The notes: generated by a model not told the origin, from the letters alone. Shown: positions 52,709-63,912, numbered from the stretch's first letter. The stretch is 64,000 bases of DNA from Ceratotherium simum simum (GCF_000283155.1 NW_004454207.1:10657575-10721574), one strand, 5' to 3'. Program-made: numbers and translations.

Positions 52709-52959
52709 GGGGCCGGCCCAGTGGCGTAGTGGTTAAGTTCTCTAGTTCTGCTTCGGCAGCCTGGGATTCACAGTTTTGGATCCCGGGCACAGACCTACAC
52801 ACCACTTATCAAGCCATGCTGTGGCGGCATCCCATAGATAAAGTAGAGGAAGATGGGCACGGATGTTATTCCAGAGCCAATCTTTCTCAAGCAAAAAGAG
52901 GAGGATTGGCAACAGATGCTAGCTCAGGGCTAATCTTCCTCACACACACACAAGAAAAG
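52709..52959 (+). mobile_element. ERE SINE (GGAAGATTGG-tail type)
   Basis: Sense copy in the hAT relic. Perfect duplication TACTGAGTTGA at 52698-52708 and 52960-52970. Confidence 0.95.
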
Positions 52960-53315
52960 TACTGAGTTGACACAAATTAGTGAATTAATTTGGTCAGTTG
53001 TGGTTTTGAAACTGACATGCTTTTGCTTCAAAGTCAAAGCAATTCTTCTAAAAAATTAATTAGTTTTGTCAATGTGGATATAAATATTAAAGGAAAATGA
53101 TTTTTGGTACTCACTTCAGTTACTGGAAAATTTTTAGGTATGTTAAAACAACTTGGGTATGTGAACTTTCTTCCAACTATAAATTTTATGAAATCTAAAA
53201 ACAGATTAAACACTCCTTATGAAAATGTAGTGTCCAAAGATGCGCTGTAAGGGTAAAATTCACACTGGATTTCAAAGACTAAGGATAAAAAACAGAATCT
53301 AAAATATCTTGTTAA

Positions 53316-53525
53316 CGGGCCGGCTCCGTGGCTTAGCGGTTAAGTGCGCGCGCTCTGATGCTGGCGGCCCGGGTTCGGATCCCGGGAGCGCCCCGAGGCA
53401 CCACTTCTCCGTCCAACGTGAGGCCGAGTCCCACGTACAGCAACTAGAAGGATGTGAACCTATGACATACAACTATCTACTGGGGCTTTGGGGGGAAAAA
53501 ACTGAATAAATAAAAAAAAATCTTT
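53316..53525 (+). mobile_element. ERE-1-type SINE, variant subfamily
   Basis: Shares GGCTCCGTGG, GATGCTGGCGG, CGCCCCGAGGCACC and TCCGTCCAACG with 6241. Perfect 15-bp duplication AAAATATCTTGTTAA at 53301-53315 and 53526-53540. Confidence 0.95.
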
Positions 53526-53676
53526 AAAATATCTTGTTAATAATTTTTTGCATATTGAAAGGATAATATTTTGGATATATTGGGTAAAATAATATGCATT
53601 ATTAACTTTAATTTCTCCAGTTTCTTTTTCCTTCTTTTTTTAATGTGCCTACTGGAAAATTTAAAATTGCCTGCAT

Positions 53677-53880
53677 AGGGCCGGCCCCGTGGCTTAGCGG
53701 TTAAGTGCGTGTGCTCCGCTGCTGGCGGCCTGGGTTCAGATCCCGGGCGCGCACCAACGCACCGCTTCTCCGGCCATGCTGAAGCCGTGTCCCACATACA
53801 GCAACTAGAAGGATGTGCAGCTATGACATACAACTATCTACTGGGGCTTTGGGGGAAAAATAAATAAATAAATAAAATCT
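53677..53880 (+). mobile_element. ERE-1-type SINE
   Basis: Sense copy near the right end of the hAT relic. Perfect 16-bp duplication TTAAAATTGCCTGCAT at 53661-53676 and 53881-53896. Confidence 0.95.
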
Positions 53881-54059
53881 TTAAAATTGCCTGCATGGCT
53901 CCATTGGACAGTGCTGCTCTGCATCAAGTAACGTAGTCACACCTATTTGACAATTCTCCAGCACGACATTGAAACAGCATGGAATAATCTTTTTCTTATT
54001 TGATAAGCAATCGTATTCCCAAATTTTGGATAATTTTTCTTACCATTATTGGCTCATGA

Positions 54060-55190
54060 AGGAGCACGATGTGTCTGAGACTAGCAGTAATTTAGCAGGT
54101 TTAGGTCCTGTGTCTTCGGAGGAGTAATAGGAAATGAGCGAGAAAAGGAAGGCTAAGGCCAGATTGTGAGAAGTCTTTAAGCCATATGTAGCATTTGATC
54201 TTTGTTCTGTAGGCCATTTGCAGCCATGGAAGAGTTTTAGCAAGGGGGTTGTTGCATCACTAGATTCGTATTCTGGAAAGATAACTATTGAAGCCGGTGG
54301 AGCACGAATTGCAGAAGCCAGTTATTACTGTGCAGGATAGAAAGATTAAAGGTCTGAATTTAGACAATGGGAGATAGGGGATGGGAGAAATGATGAGATG
54401 GATTTAAGAAAGGTTTGGTGATTGGTGGAATGTGGAAAGTGAAGGGAAAGAGTCAAGAATGGGTCTGAAGTTTCTAATGTGGTCAGCTCAGTGGATGGTG
54501 GTACAGAGTCTGTTTTTATTCACTATATACTAATGTGTAAATATCTCAAGTTTGAGATTACATGAGAGAGATCACATCGGGGAGGAAGGTAAAGAGTTCA
54601 GTTTGGTCATTTGACTTTGCCTCTGCAGGGGGTGAATATAACCAATATTCAGGGGAAGAGGTGGGAGCCAGGGATGGAGATTTATGAATCTTCTATATAT
54701 AGGTGGCTAAAATTGTAGGCATAGATAAGATCACCTGGAGAAAGAAGTGCTCCACCTTGCTTGCATCTTACAATCACTTGGAGGGATTGAAAAACCCCAA
54801 TGCCCGGGTCACACCACCAACCAATAAAATCAGGGATAGAACCAAGGCATGACGAGTTTTTAAAGCTTCCCAGGTGATTCTAATATGTAGCCAGGCTTGA
54901 GAACCATTGTTACACGGCAAGGAGAGAAGACACGCCAAGAATGGAACCCTGCAGAAGTTCAACATTTAGAGAGAAAACAGAGAGAGAGGAACCCATGAAG
55001 AAGTTTGTGAAGGAGCTATCAAGTCAAAGAAGTAGAGGGAACCCAAAGATAGTGATGTCATGGAAGCGACGGGAAAAGGAGTTTTCAACAATGCAAAACA
55101 ACGAAGAAAGATCAAGTAATAAAAGAACCAGGAAAAGATGAACAAAGATTGCCAAATGGGGTGAAAGCCTAGTCATGCTGGGGAAGAAAA
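54060..55190 (+). repeat. Old interspersed repeat, family not named
   Basis: Same purine-rich repeat as 23100-24184: GGTTTGGTGATTGGTGG, AAGAGTCAAGAATGGGTCTG, TGTAGGCATAGATAAGATCA and AAGAATGGAACCCTGCAG. Interrupted by a MER5-type element at 54750-54912. Confidence 0.6.
54750..54912 (+). mobile_element. MER5A-type hAT element
   Basis: TTACAATCACTTGGAGGGAT, then TCCCAGGTGATTCTAATATG and GCTTGAGAACCATTG. Confidence 0.78.
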
Positions 55191-55197
55191 AAAAAAA

Positions 55198-55199
<2 letters not shown>

Positions 55200-55287
<88 letters not shown>
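55200..55287. repeat. Three-part microsatellite (AT)n(AG)n(TG)n
   Basis: About 14 AT, 16 AG and 13 TG units follow one another with no spacer, after an A-run. Confidence 0.97.
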
Positions 55288-55289
<2 letters not shown>

Positions 55290-55291
<2 letters not shown>

Positions 55292-56040
55292 ATACCAGTC
55301 AGCACCAATGTGAGGTTTTTCCCGTTATCCTGAGCAAAAGTGGGAAGGACAGGAGGAGGCAAAAGGCTGGATTGATTCAAGGTTGGGAGTTTTCAGGAAC
55401 AAAGGACGGGGGCTTGAGAGGTTGAGGATGTGACGACCAACCATGGAGAGAGAAGGGAAATGAGGTGAGTGATAAAGTGAGGAGGAAGTAGGGTGGTCCA
55501 GGGATATGAGCAAAGTACGGGCACAGCACACACATTCTGAGTGGTCCATGGCCTTTACACGAAACTGCCTCTTCCTCTGCCCCCCCGCCTGGCCCCAAGT
55601 ATCCAGCATCACTGGAAATCAAGGAACTGAGATGGAACATTGGCTCAGTCTTCCACAGAGAAGCCAAAACTCCACCTAGGATGAGGCAGGCATTGAACTG
55701 AGGTCACACAGGTGTCGAAGTTGTCAGTGAAGGTGAGCTGAGACCTAGAGGCGTGGTAGAGAGTAGTAGGGCTGGAGGAGGCATGAACCTCCTGGGGTGT
55801 TTTATTAAGTCTGTGAACAATGGGCTGAAAGTATCAAAAAGGCGACCTTCCTGTTTTCCTCAACCCTGCACTTTAAAAGGCAGACTGTTTCCCTTAAGTC
55901 AAGCTTGCCTGTCACCAAGAGATTTAAACATGTCTGAGACACTGCTGTGTCATATACACTTCAGGAGCATTGCTTTTTTTTTTTTCTTCTTTTTAACATT
56001 CTTATATTTTCTATACATTCACTGTTTTTGATAACTTTTC
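55290..56040. other. No feature seen
   Basis: May include the far end of the old repeat; open frames here look like chance. Confidence 0.4.
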
Positions 56041-56057
56041 ATTTTGGCATTATTTTA

Positions 56058-56372
56058 TTTTATTTATTTATTATTTTGTGAGGAAGATGAGCCCTGAGCT
56101 AACATCCATGCCAATCCTCCTCTTTTTGCTGAGGAAGACTGGCCCTGAGCTAACATCCATTGCCAATCCTCCTCCTTCCCCCCCCCCACCCTCCCCAAGC
56201 CCCAGTAGATAGTTGTATGTCGTAGTTGCACATCCTGCTAGTTGCTGTACGTGGGACGCGGCCTCAGCATGGCCGGACAAGCGGTAAATCAGTGCGCGCC
56301 CGAGATCCGAACCGGGGTCGCCAGTAGTGGAGTGCGCACACTTAACCGCTAAGCCACGGGGCCAGCCCCCCA
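56058..56372 (-). mobile_element. ERE SINE with both tail types (composite)
   Basis: Reverse copy with the same two-part layout as 46487 and 49283. Duplication ATTTTGG(C/T)AT(T/C)ATTTTA-like, 17 bp with two mismatches, at 56041-56057 and 56373-56389. Confidence 0.93.
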
Positions 56373-56389
56373 ATTTTGGTATCATTTTA

Positions 56390-57330
56390 AATGCACGCAC
56401 AGAAAAGTGGCAAAAAGAGTATAAGGAACTCTTTTTATTTTTATTTATTTATCTCTTTATTTATTTATTTTGGTGAGGAAGACTAGCCGTGAGCTAACAT
56501 CTGTTGCCAATCTTCCCCTTTTTGTTGAGGAAGATTCACCCTGCGCTAACATCTGTGCCCATCTTCCCCTATTTTGTATGTGGGTCATCACCACAGCATG
56601 GCTGCTGACGAGTGGTGTAGGTCCAAGCCAGAAACCGAACCCGGGCTCCCCAAGTGGAGCACGCTGAACTTAACCACTAGGCCACAGGGCCAGTCCCTTA
56701 TTTATTTATTTGTTTTACAAGGAACTCTTGTATACCCTTTACCCAGATTCAACCATTGTTGACATTTTGCCCCATTTGCTTTATCAGACTCTCTCTCTAT
56801 TTTTACTTATACATTCATATATTATTTTTTTTCCAAATCATGAACTCGTTGGAGACATCATGCCCCTTTACCCAAAACGCTTCAGGGTGTAACTCCTAAG
56901 AACAAGGACATTGTCTTATGCAACCACAGTACACTGATCAAAGTCAGGAAACTTAACATTGATACAAAGGTATTGTTTAATCCACAGTCCTTGTTACACT
57001 TTTGTCAGTTGTCCCAATAATGTCTCCTATGGCTATTTTTCTTTTCTGGTCCAGGATCCAAGCCAGAATCACACCTTGTCATTTAGTTGTCATATCTCCA
57101 TAGTTTCTTCTCATTGGAACAGTTCCTCAGCTTTTCTTTGTATTTCTTGACCTCGACATTTTTTGAAGAATCTTGGCCATTCATTTTGTGGAAGGTCCCT
57201 TAGTTGGAGGTGGTCTGATGTTTCTTCATGATTAGATTCAGGCTGTGCATTTTTGGCCAGAAGACCACATAAGGGATGTTGGTTCTTCTCAGTGCATCAC
57301 AGCAGGAAGCACGTGATGTTGTTTGGCCCA
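56390..57330 (-). mobile_element. Old L1-like fragment with a SINE
   Basis: Same repeat as 45185: TTGCCCCATTTGCTTTATCA, CCAATAATGTCTCCTATGGC, TGATTAGATTCAGGCTGTGC and GTGCATCACAGCAGGAAGCA. Confidence 0.6.
56466..56698 (-). mobile_element. ERE SINE (GGAAGATTGG-tail type)
   Basis: Reverse copy, flanked by CTTTATTTATTTATTT and CTTATTTATTTATTT; further out AAGGAACTCTT occurs on both sides (56423 and 56719). Confidence 0.9.
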
Positions 57331-57334
57331 ACTG

Positions 57335-58120
57335 GAGATCTTACCATTGCTTTGTAACAGCAACAGAACGTTCTTTTAGTTTCTTTTTCCCATTTGGCAG
57401 GCATCTTGCATTGCAGTAAAATTTTCTCATTTGCACAAGCATGATAACGAGAAGTTTCTAAATTATTTTTGATGAATTGCAAATAACCAAAGTGCAACAA
57501 CCTGGTGTTTTTTAAGGAAGCAAGTTTAAAATAATATATGTTCATTTTTACTTGTGGAGTTTTAATGTCAACAGGTATACTTAGATGGAAACAAAATCTA
57601 TTTCAGACAAAAATGAGAAAACAATATATTTATAAATAAGTTTGAGAAAAATGTGATTTAAGATTATTAAAAGGGTGAAGTTCCTGACACAATGAACATA
57701 TTGTTAAAATACTAATATTAATATATCCTTAAAGTGGAAGACCTTTATGATTAACTTGGTGACATGCCAGGCAATGTACTATAAAACCAGAAGAACTCTA
57801 TGGTTTCGTGGGGAGGAGTCAACTATCGTTTGCAGTGTGGATCTTAACCGTAACTGCTGCATAATGATTTTAGGCAGCTTCTCAGAGCCTGACAGAGGGG
57901 AGTCATGGGACTGGTTGTGCCAAGGGGAAGAAGCTGAAATCTGAGCCAAAGAAGATTTTAAAATAAGAGCTGTGTCAACATGCATAAATACACTTGCTTT
58001 GAAGAAGCTGCAGTGGGATCCAGGAAGAGGAAAAAAGAATATTTATTGTTTTGCCTTTGCATGCCAAAACGTGATCTCTCTTTTTCTTCTACTCTTTCCT
58101 TAAAACAACAATTGTCTGCA
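57335..58120. other. No feature seen
   Basis: No recognisable gene or repeat. Confidence 0.5.
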
Positions 58121-58139
58121 TGTATAATGAGTGCGTTTT

Positions 58140-58352
58140 TTTTTTTTTTAAAGATTTTATTTATTTATTTTTCCCCCCCAAAGCCCCAGTAGATAGTTGT
58201 ATGTCATAGCTGCACATCCTTCTAGTTGCTGTATGTGGGACGCAGCCTCAGCATGGCCGGAGAAGCGGTGTGTCGGTGCGCGCCCGGGATCCGAACCCGG
58301 GCCGCCAGCAGCAGAGCGCACGCACTTAACCGCTAAGCCACGGGGCCGGCCC
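58140..58352 (-). mobile_element. ERE-1-type SINE
   Basis: Full reverse copy close to consensus. Perfect 15-bp duplication TAATGAGTGCGTTTT at 58125-58139 and 58353-58367. Confidence 0.96.
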
Positions 58353-58434
58353 TAATGAGTGCGTTTTAAAAGAACGATTCAGTGCTTTTTTCTGCTCTCA
58401 TTTCCAGTACTGAGCAGCAACATGCTAGACTAGA

Positions 58435-58645
58435 AAATCTCCTGACTTTGGATCAGACTGACCCATGCTCCAAGCCTCACTCTGCCACAGACTGGCGTGT
58501 GGCCTTGAGCAGGTCACTTGGCCTCGGTGTCTACGTATTTAAATAGGGAATAAACCTAGCTGAGTTGGGAGGATTGGAAACCACATATGTAAAGAACTCA
58601 TGGTACTTTACAAATACTGTGGCCCATAGTAGACATTCACTAATG
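58435..58645 (+). repeat. MIR SINE
   Basis: Sense MIR layout: CTCACTCTGCCACAGACTGG, GTGGCCTTGAGCAGGTCACTT-like core and CCATAGTAGACATTCACTAA. Confidence 0.75.
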
Positions 58646-58649
58646 GAAG

Positions 58650-59280
58650 TTGGATATAAGGACAATGTAGTTGAAAGAAAAGAGCCCTGGCCTGGGAACT
58701 GGGGCACCAGGGTCCTGGTTCCTGAGCCTTCAATCAACAAGCACCTGACCTTGGGCTAATCCCTCAAACTTACTGGACCTTAGTCCCATTAAGGCAGGAG
58801 TGTTGGTGAGAGAGAAACACAGGTCAAGTTTGAAGAGTGCTAGCATGCTGCTACTAATACAAGGCAGAAAGTTCTTCACTGGAGAGCTGACCACTTTGCT
58901 GTGTGAACACAGGTGAGCAAGCGAACGAATGAGCAGCTCTGCCTGGGCTGGGCCTTGAATGCTCCTGTGTAGGCTTTTCCACGGGAGAAAGGAGGGTATT
59001 CTAGGTGAGGACAAAGACCCAAGGGTCCGGCAGGTAAAAGGGCATGGCGCTGCTCCTCTACAAAATGGCGGCTCACATCCAATCCCACTGCACTCGGCTT
59101 CCAGGACTACCTCTGATTGTTGAGTTGTATCAAATACACTTTAAGATAAGTGGACCCTCTGTGGGCTTTGGAAATCTTTGAGCTCTACTGTAGGGAAATG
59201 GGAGTTGCCCTATAAACTGCCAGGTACCTACTATTTGGACTGGGGCAAAGGAAACTACTAGTTAAACATCAGTCAACTCC
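58650..59280. other. Mostly no feature seen
   Basis: Mixed unique-looking sequence with a YY1-like AAAATGGCGGC at about 59061; no gene recognised. Confidence 0.4.
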
Positions 59281-59442
59281 TTAATAATAATAACTAATCC
59301 TTCTGTGAGGCTTTCTACATTCCAGGCACTAAGTGCTATACTTCTATTAACTTATTTAATCCTCAGAACAATTGTGTGAAAGAGGTGCTGTAATGATACC
59401 TCCTTCACTGATGAAGAAACCTGGAGTCAGAAAGATTAGATC

Positions 59443-59985
59443 AGTGCTCACTTCTGCAGCACATACACTAAAATTAGAATGCTACAGAGAAGATTAGCAT
59501 GGCCCCTGCACAAGGATGACACACAAATTCTTGAAGTATTCCATATTTTCAGATGTAGAAGCAACCCAAGTGCCCATCAACTGATGAATGGATAAAGAAG
59601 ATGTGGTATATATATATACACAATGGAATACTACTAAGCTGTAAAAAAAGACAAAATCGTGCCATTTGCAACAACATGGATGGAACTTGAGGGTATTATG
59701 TTAAGCGAAATAAGCCAGACAGAGAAAGACAAGCACTGTATCATTTCACTCATATGTGGAAGATAAACACGTGGACAAAGAGAACAGATTAGTGGTTACC
59801 AGAGGGGAGGTAACCAGAAGGGGGAGGGCGGACGGGGTAAAAGGGCACCTATGTATGGTGATGGATAAAAACTAGACTATTGGTGGTGAACATGATGCAG
59901 TCTATACAGAAACCAATATAGAATAATGTACATCTGAAATTATACGTTATAAACCAATACGACCTCAATAAAATAATTAAAAAAA
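59443..59985 (+). mobile_element. U6-L1 chimeric retroelement
   Basis: A full U6 copy (59444-59549) is joined directly to a 5'-truncated L1 3' end (about 59550-59975) that ends in an A-run. The 12-bp duplication AAAGATTAGATC at 59431-59442 and 59986-59997 flanks the entire unit, so both parts entered in one event. Such chimeras arise when L1 reverse transcriptase jumps from L1 RNA to U6 RNA during target-primed synthesis; they are described in human and mouse. Confidence 0.95.
59444..59549 (+). pseudogene. U6 snRNA pseudogene (full length)
   Basis: 106 bp from GTGCTCACTTCTGCAGCACA to CCATATTTT. The ACAGAGA box and the following AGATTAGCATGGCCCC segment with the AGC triad are intact. About a dozen substitutions from the conserved mammalian U6, many at CpG sites (GCTCG to GCTCA, GCGCAAGG to GCACAAGG, ACGCAAAT to ACACAAAT). 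No U6 promoter lies upstream, only MIR sequence, so it should be silent. Confidence 0.95.
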
Positions 59986-60099
59986 AAAGATTAGATCGTT
60001 TGCCAAAGGTTACCTGCAAGCAAATGGAAGAATTAAGATTAGGACCAAGCCAGCCGACAAAAGGCCCTGATCCTAACCATTACACCAAACTGCCTCTCC

Positions 60100-60440
60100 A
60101 GAGACCAAGGAAGTAAGGAATCAGTCTTACAGAAAAATACACATTTAACTGGCACTAACAATTCAGAATGTAGCCAGTCTTCAAGTATAGCAGTAGTAAA
60201 TGCTGCATTCAGACGAGAAGCCCGGGCACTACTTTTTGGACCAAAACACGCTCTATGATTTCCTTTGGTAACAATTTTGACTGTGTCATTATTTGGGCAT
60301 AGGCGCTTAGGTAATGCATTTCAACAGTTAGGCCTCCCCTCCCCCGAAGGCGCCATTCTTTGCTGGAAGTGAGAGGAAATGAGGAAGTGGGGCAGCTTGG
60401 ATGGCATGTCACGTGGAGAAGTGAAGGCTTTGTAGAGGGA
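60100..60440. other. No feature seen
   Basis: No recognisable gene or repeat. Confidence 0.5.
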
Positions 60441-60458
60441 GTCTCAAGCGGAGGTTCT

Positions 60459-60690
60459 TTTTTTTTGTGAGGAAGATCAGCCCTGAGCTAACATCCATGC
60501 CAATCCTCCTCTTTTTGCCGAGGAAGACTGGCCCTGGGCTAACATCCATGCCCATCTTCCTCCACCTTATGTGGGATGCGGCCTCAGCATGGCCTGACAA
60601 GTGGTGTGTCAGCACGCGCCTGGGATCCAAACCCGGGCCACCAGCAGCTGAATGCATGCACCTAACCGCTATGCCACAGGGCTGGCCCCT
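60459..60690 (-). mobile_element. ERE SINE (GGAAGATTGG-tail type)
   Basis: Full reverse copy. Duplication GGAGGTTCT at 60450-60458 and 60691-60699. Confidence 0.94.
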
Positions 60691-60699
60691 GGAGGTTCT

Positions 60700-61380
60700 C
60701 TTAAGAAAGGCTGGCCTTGTGTGTCTTCTCAGGGCTGAGTAACAAAGCCTCAGGCTGCCAATCTCCCCTCTAAGTCAGGCTTTCTCAAACTGGAGGAAAC
60801 TTCTGCGGGTGTGGGGACACATCTCAGGGCACCGCGAGTCTGCAGTGGAGGGGGGCAGGAAAGGGGCTGCAGGGTAACAGCAGGAACTGACTTCTCATCC
60901 TTTTGTGTTCTCCATGCTCCTTCTAAAAGGGTCAGCAGGGACACGAGTGAGGATTATGACAGGCACTCAGGGTGCTGGCTTGAAATGTCTCAAGTAAAAC
61001 CTACTTTGTCATTTACTTTTCTTAACTAAGCATCCAGAGAGGGGCTTCTGGGGCTTCTGAATGGGCTGTGGACTGCCCGGCACCCTGGGGGTCAGGAATA
61101 TGAGTCAAATGATGGGGAACAGAATGGGGAAGTCCCATAAGTTGGCTGTTGCCCTCACTTCCCTTCCAAAACTCCTGATCCCAGAGAACTTGGTCTCTGC
61201 TTGAGGTCAACTTTGGGGTGTCAAGCATGATGTTTTATTCCTCAGTTCATTTCAAAAGACACAGACACTGAGGGCCTACTGTGTGCCAGGCACTGTGCCA
61301 AGCACTGGGTTCACAAGGGTGAGAAGTCAGGAGTCCTGAAGGCCTAGCGTAGGGGGTGCCTTAATAACAATACCAATGTC
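60700..61380. other. No clear feature
   Basis: Faint MER5-like start near 60780 and an L2/MIR-like patch near 61260-61310 (CTACTGTGTGCCAGGCACTG). Confidence 0.45.
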
Positions 61381-61384
61381 CTCA

Positions 61385-61600
61385 TCATCGTAGCTACCTA
61401 CCATTTATTAAATATTGGTCACGTGTCAGACGCTGCCCTCCGTGCTTGTCATATGTTTATTCATTTAATCCTGACAACTCTAGGAGGTGGGTACTATTAT
61501 TAACTCCATTTTACAGAGAGGGGAAGGAGGCCCAGAGAGGTTGATGAACCTGTCCACTGTCACAGAGCTAGTAAGAGGTGGGGCAGGAATTCACCCCAGA
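61385..61600 (-). repeat. MIR SINE
   Basis: Antisense MIR: CCTACCATTTATTAAATATT, TCATTTAATCCTGACAACTC, CTCCATTTTACAGAGAGGGG and CACAGAGCTAGTAAGAGGTG. Confidence 0.82.
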
Positions 61601-61779
61601 AATTGTTTGGTGGAGATAGGCAATAGCTCCAGAGAGGAGGGAGGCAGAACCCCCTCTCCAACCACTTCCTGATGGGAGGCAGGCAGGCTCACACACTTTG
61701 GCTTTAGGGAGTTGTAAGAAAAGTGGGGACCATTGGAGACGATAGGCAGGGCAATCAGAGGCAGCACCATGAAGGGGTA

Positions 61780-61940
61780 ACAGCCGGATTTTGAAACCAC
61801 CTGCCTGGGTTTGAGTCCTGCCTCTACCACTTTCTAGCTACGTAACCTCTTTGTGCCTCAGTTAACTAGTTTCTAAGATGGGGATAATTGCAACTACGTC
61901 TTAGGGCTACTGTAAGGATGAAATAAGTTAGCATTTGAGG
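61780..61940 (+). repeat. MIR SINE
   Basis: Sense MIR: GCCTGGGTTTGAGTCCTGCC, TCTAGCTACGTAACCTCTTT, TGTGCCTCAGTTAAC and GATGGGGATAATTGC. Confidence 0.82.
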
Positions 61941-62141
61941 CTGCAGAATGCTCTTCTCTGGGAAAACCACAACCATGAGGCTGGTTTCCCAGCAGCCTTC
62001 AATTTTGCTCTTTTTTTGCCAACATCTCACTTCAACTCCATCCCATCAAGCATTTACTCAAAATTTGCTTTCAGGTGATGAAGTTCACTTAAAAATTTCT
62101 ATACAGCTTTACCTTGTAAACTTGGTTTGGCTACAAGTCTT

Positions 62142-62790
62142 TTTTTTTTTTTTAATTGAGGTAAAATTTATATAACATAGAATTAGCCATTTTCCAGTGA
62201 AAAACTCACTGGCATTTAGTACATTTACAATATTGGGGAACCACTGCCTGTATCTCATCCCAAGACATGTTTATCACCCCCCAAAAAACCCCATACCTAT
62301 TAAGCAGTCACTTCCCCTCTCCCCCCAGCCCGTGGCAACCACAAACTCAATTTCTATCTCTATGGATTTACCTATTCTGGACATTTCAAATGGAATCATA
62401 GGGTATTTGTCCTTTTGTGACTGGCTTCTTTCACTTAGCATAATGTTTTTGAGGTTCATCTATATTGTAGCATGCATCAGTACTTCATTCCTTTTTATAG
62501 CTGAATAATATTTTATTTATGCATTCATCTATTGATGGAAATTTGGTTGTTTCCACCTTTTGGCGTTTGTAAATAGTGGTGCTACAAACATGCGTGTACA
62601 GGTTTTTGTTTGAACACCTGTTTTCCATTCTCTTGGGTACATACCCAAGAGTGGGATTGCTGGGTCATATGGTAACTGCATGTTTAACTTTTTGAGGAAC
62701 TGCCAAATTGTTTTCCATAGCGGCTGCACCATTTTACATTCCCACCAGCAATTTCTCCTTTCTCACCAACACTTGTTATTTTCTGGCTCT
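62142..62790 (-). mobile_element. L1M-type 3' region with ORF2 end
   Basis: T-run, then ATTGAGGTAAAATTTATATA, TGACTGGCTTCTTTCACTTA and, further on, antisense of the L1 ORF2 C-terminus. A 67-codon reverse frame at 62529-62732 reads [15 protein letters not shown] and [12 protein letters not shown], but stops interrupt it. Confidence 0.88.
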
Positions 62791-62875
62791 TAAAATTTAT
62801 TTATTTACTTATATTAGAGCCATCCTCGTGGGTGTGGAGTTGTATCTGTTGCAGTTCACACTGCTTTTTGATTTG

Positions 62876-63035
62876 GCAATGGCACGCTTGGCTTTACATT
62901 GGAATCTCCTGGGTTTTTATTTTTTTAACAATCCGAATGCCAGGGCTGCACCTGGGTGGGGCCCCAGGCAGCAGCAGTAGGTTTTAAAGCTCCCCAGATG
63001 ATTCCAATGTGCAGCCCAAGTTGAGAATCACTGTG
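62876..63035 (+). mobile_element. MER5A-type hAT element
   Basis: Contains TTACATTGGAATCTCCTGGG, AATGCCAGGGCTGCACC, CCCAGATGATTCCAATGTGC and TTGAGAATCACTG. Confidence 0.82.
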
Positions 63036-63039
63036 TCGA

Positions 63040-63910
63040 AGACTCCAGGCCCCTCTCAGTTACACACTCTTTTTAATCAGAAATTGAAATCATGTTTAAC
63101 TAGCTGGGTAAGGCTCACATTCATCTGAAAAATGGTGGGGGAGCCACCCAGATTTCTGTCAGCCATTCTAACCCTAATAGCTAAGGCCAAGTTTTGTTGA
63201 GAGGAAGTGACTTCACCACAGCTGCACACAGAGGGCAGGGAGGAGGAATGTCTCCAAGGGTCCCAAGTGAACTGGTGAAAAAGCAAAAAACAAAACAAAG
63301 GCTGCTGGCTTTGATGGCAGGTGCAGCTGCTAAGGGCTGCCAGCCCCCACCACGCCCCCACCTCTCTTCACAAGGAAGGTTTGGGACAGCAGCCTCTGGG
63401 TTCTGACAGGCCGGGGAGGTTTCCAGTTAGCACCCCGCTTCCCCCCCCCCTTCTCCTTTTTAACAGAGAGCTCTTTTTCTGTTTTCGACTTCCTTCTTCC
63501 CGGTGAGTAGTTACTGTTGCTAACTGTGCAGGACAGACAGTGTGGCTCTTCCTGCAGAGTTTATAAAAGCTCTGCTACAGATGTCTCAGTTGGCCTGACT
63601 GCAGATAAGCAGGTGGGCCCATGCGAACGGGAGTTTTGGATAAGAGTAAGAATGTAACACTAAGTAGCATTTTGCTAAGAGGGTCACTTAGCAGTTTTTC
63701 ACTCTAAGCCTTGACTTCATCATATTGTTGCTATTGTCAGTGCCCTCTAGCCACACCCCCCCAGGAACACACCTAGAGTGGAACAAGCAGGTTTCTTCTC
63801 CTTGTAGGGAGGGAGAACGCACACCCTGGGGAACAGTGGGCGTGGCAGCAAGAGAGTGTCAGAAAGGACCACACAGAGGACTGAGGCCTGTGGAGGGGGC
63901 TCTTGGGGAG
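63040..63910. other. No gene recognised
   Basis: Repeat-poor, moderately GC-rich. A TATA-like TTTATAAAAGC at about 63560 and a C-run near 63441 are present, but no exon or transcript start can be supported. Confidence 0.4.
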
Positions 63911-63912
63911 CG

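Larger units (their letters stand above)
50713..53916 (+). mobile_element. hAT-Charlie element relic with transposase remains
   Basis: Left end CTGCACTATCCACTATGG and right end CCATTGGACAGTGCTG are imperfect inverted repeats. The left flank CTCTAGAC fits the hAT-Charlie NTCTAGAN target; the right flank is CTCTGCAT (5 of 8 match). The interior has broken hAT transposase pieces and three ERE SINEs. Without SINEs and duplicated targets it is about 2.5 kb. Confidence 0.88.
59281..60090 (-). repeat. MIR SINE split by the U6-L1 chimera
   Basis: Antisense MIR: CATTCCAGGCACTAAGTGCT, CTTATTTAATCCTCAGAACA at the left; after the insertion, GTTTGCCAAAGGTTACCTGC and CCTAACCATTACACC. Confidence 0.72.

Noticed and set aside
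59444..59549. Functional U6 snRNA gene
   Set aside because: About a dozen substitutions, no PSE/TATA promoter upstream, and fused to L1 within one target duplication.
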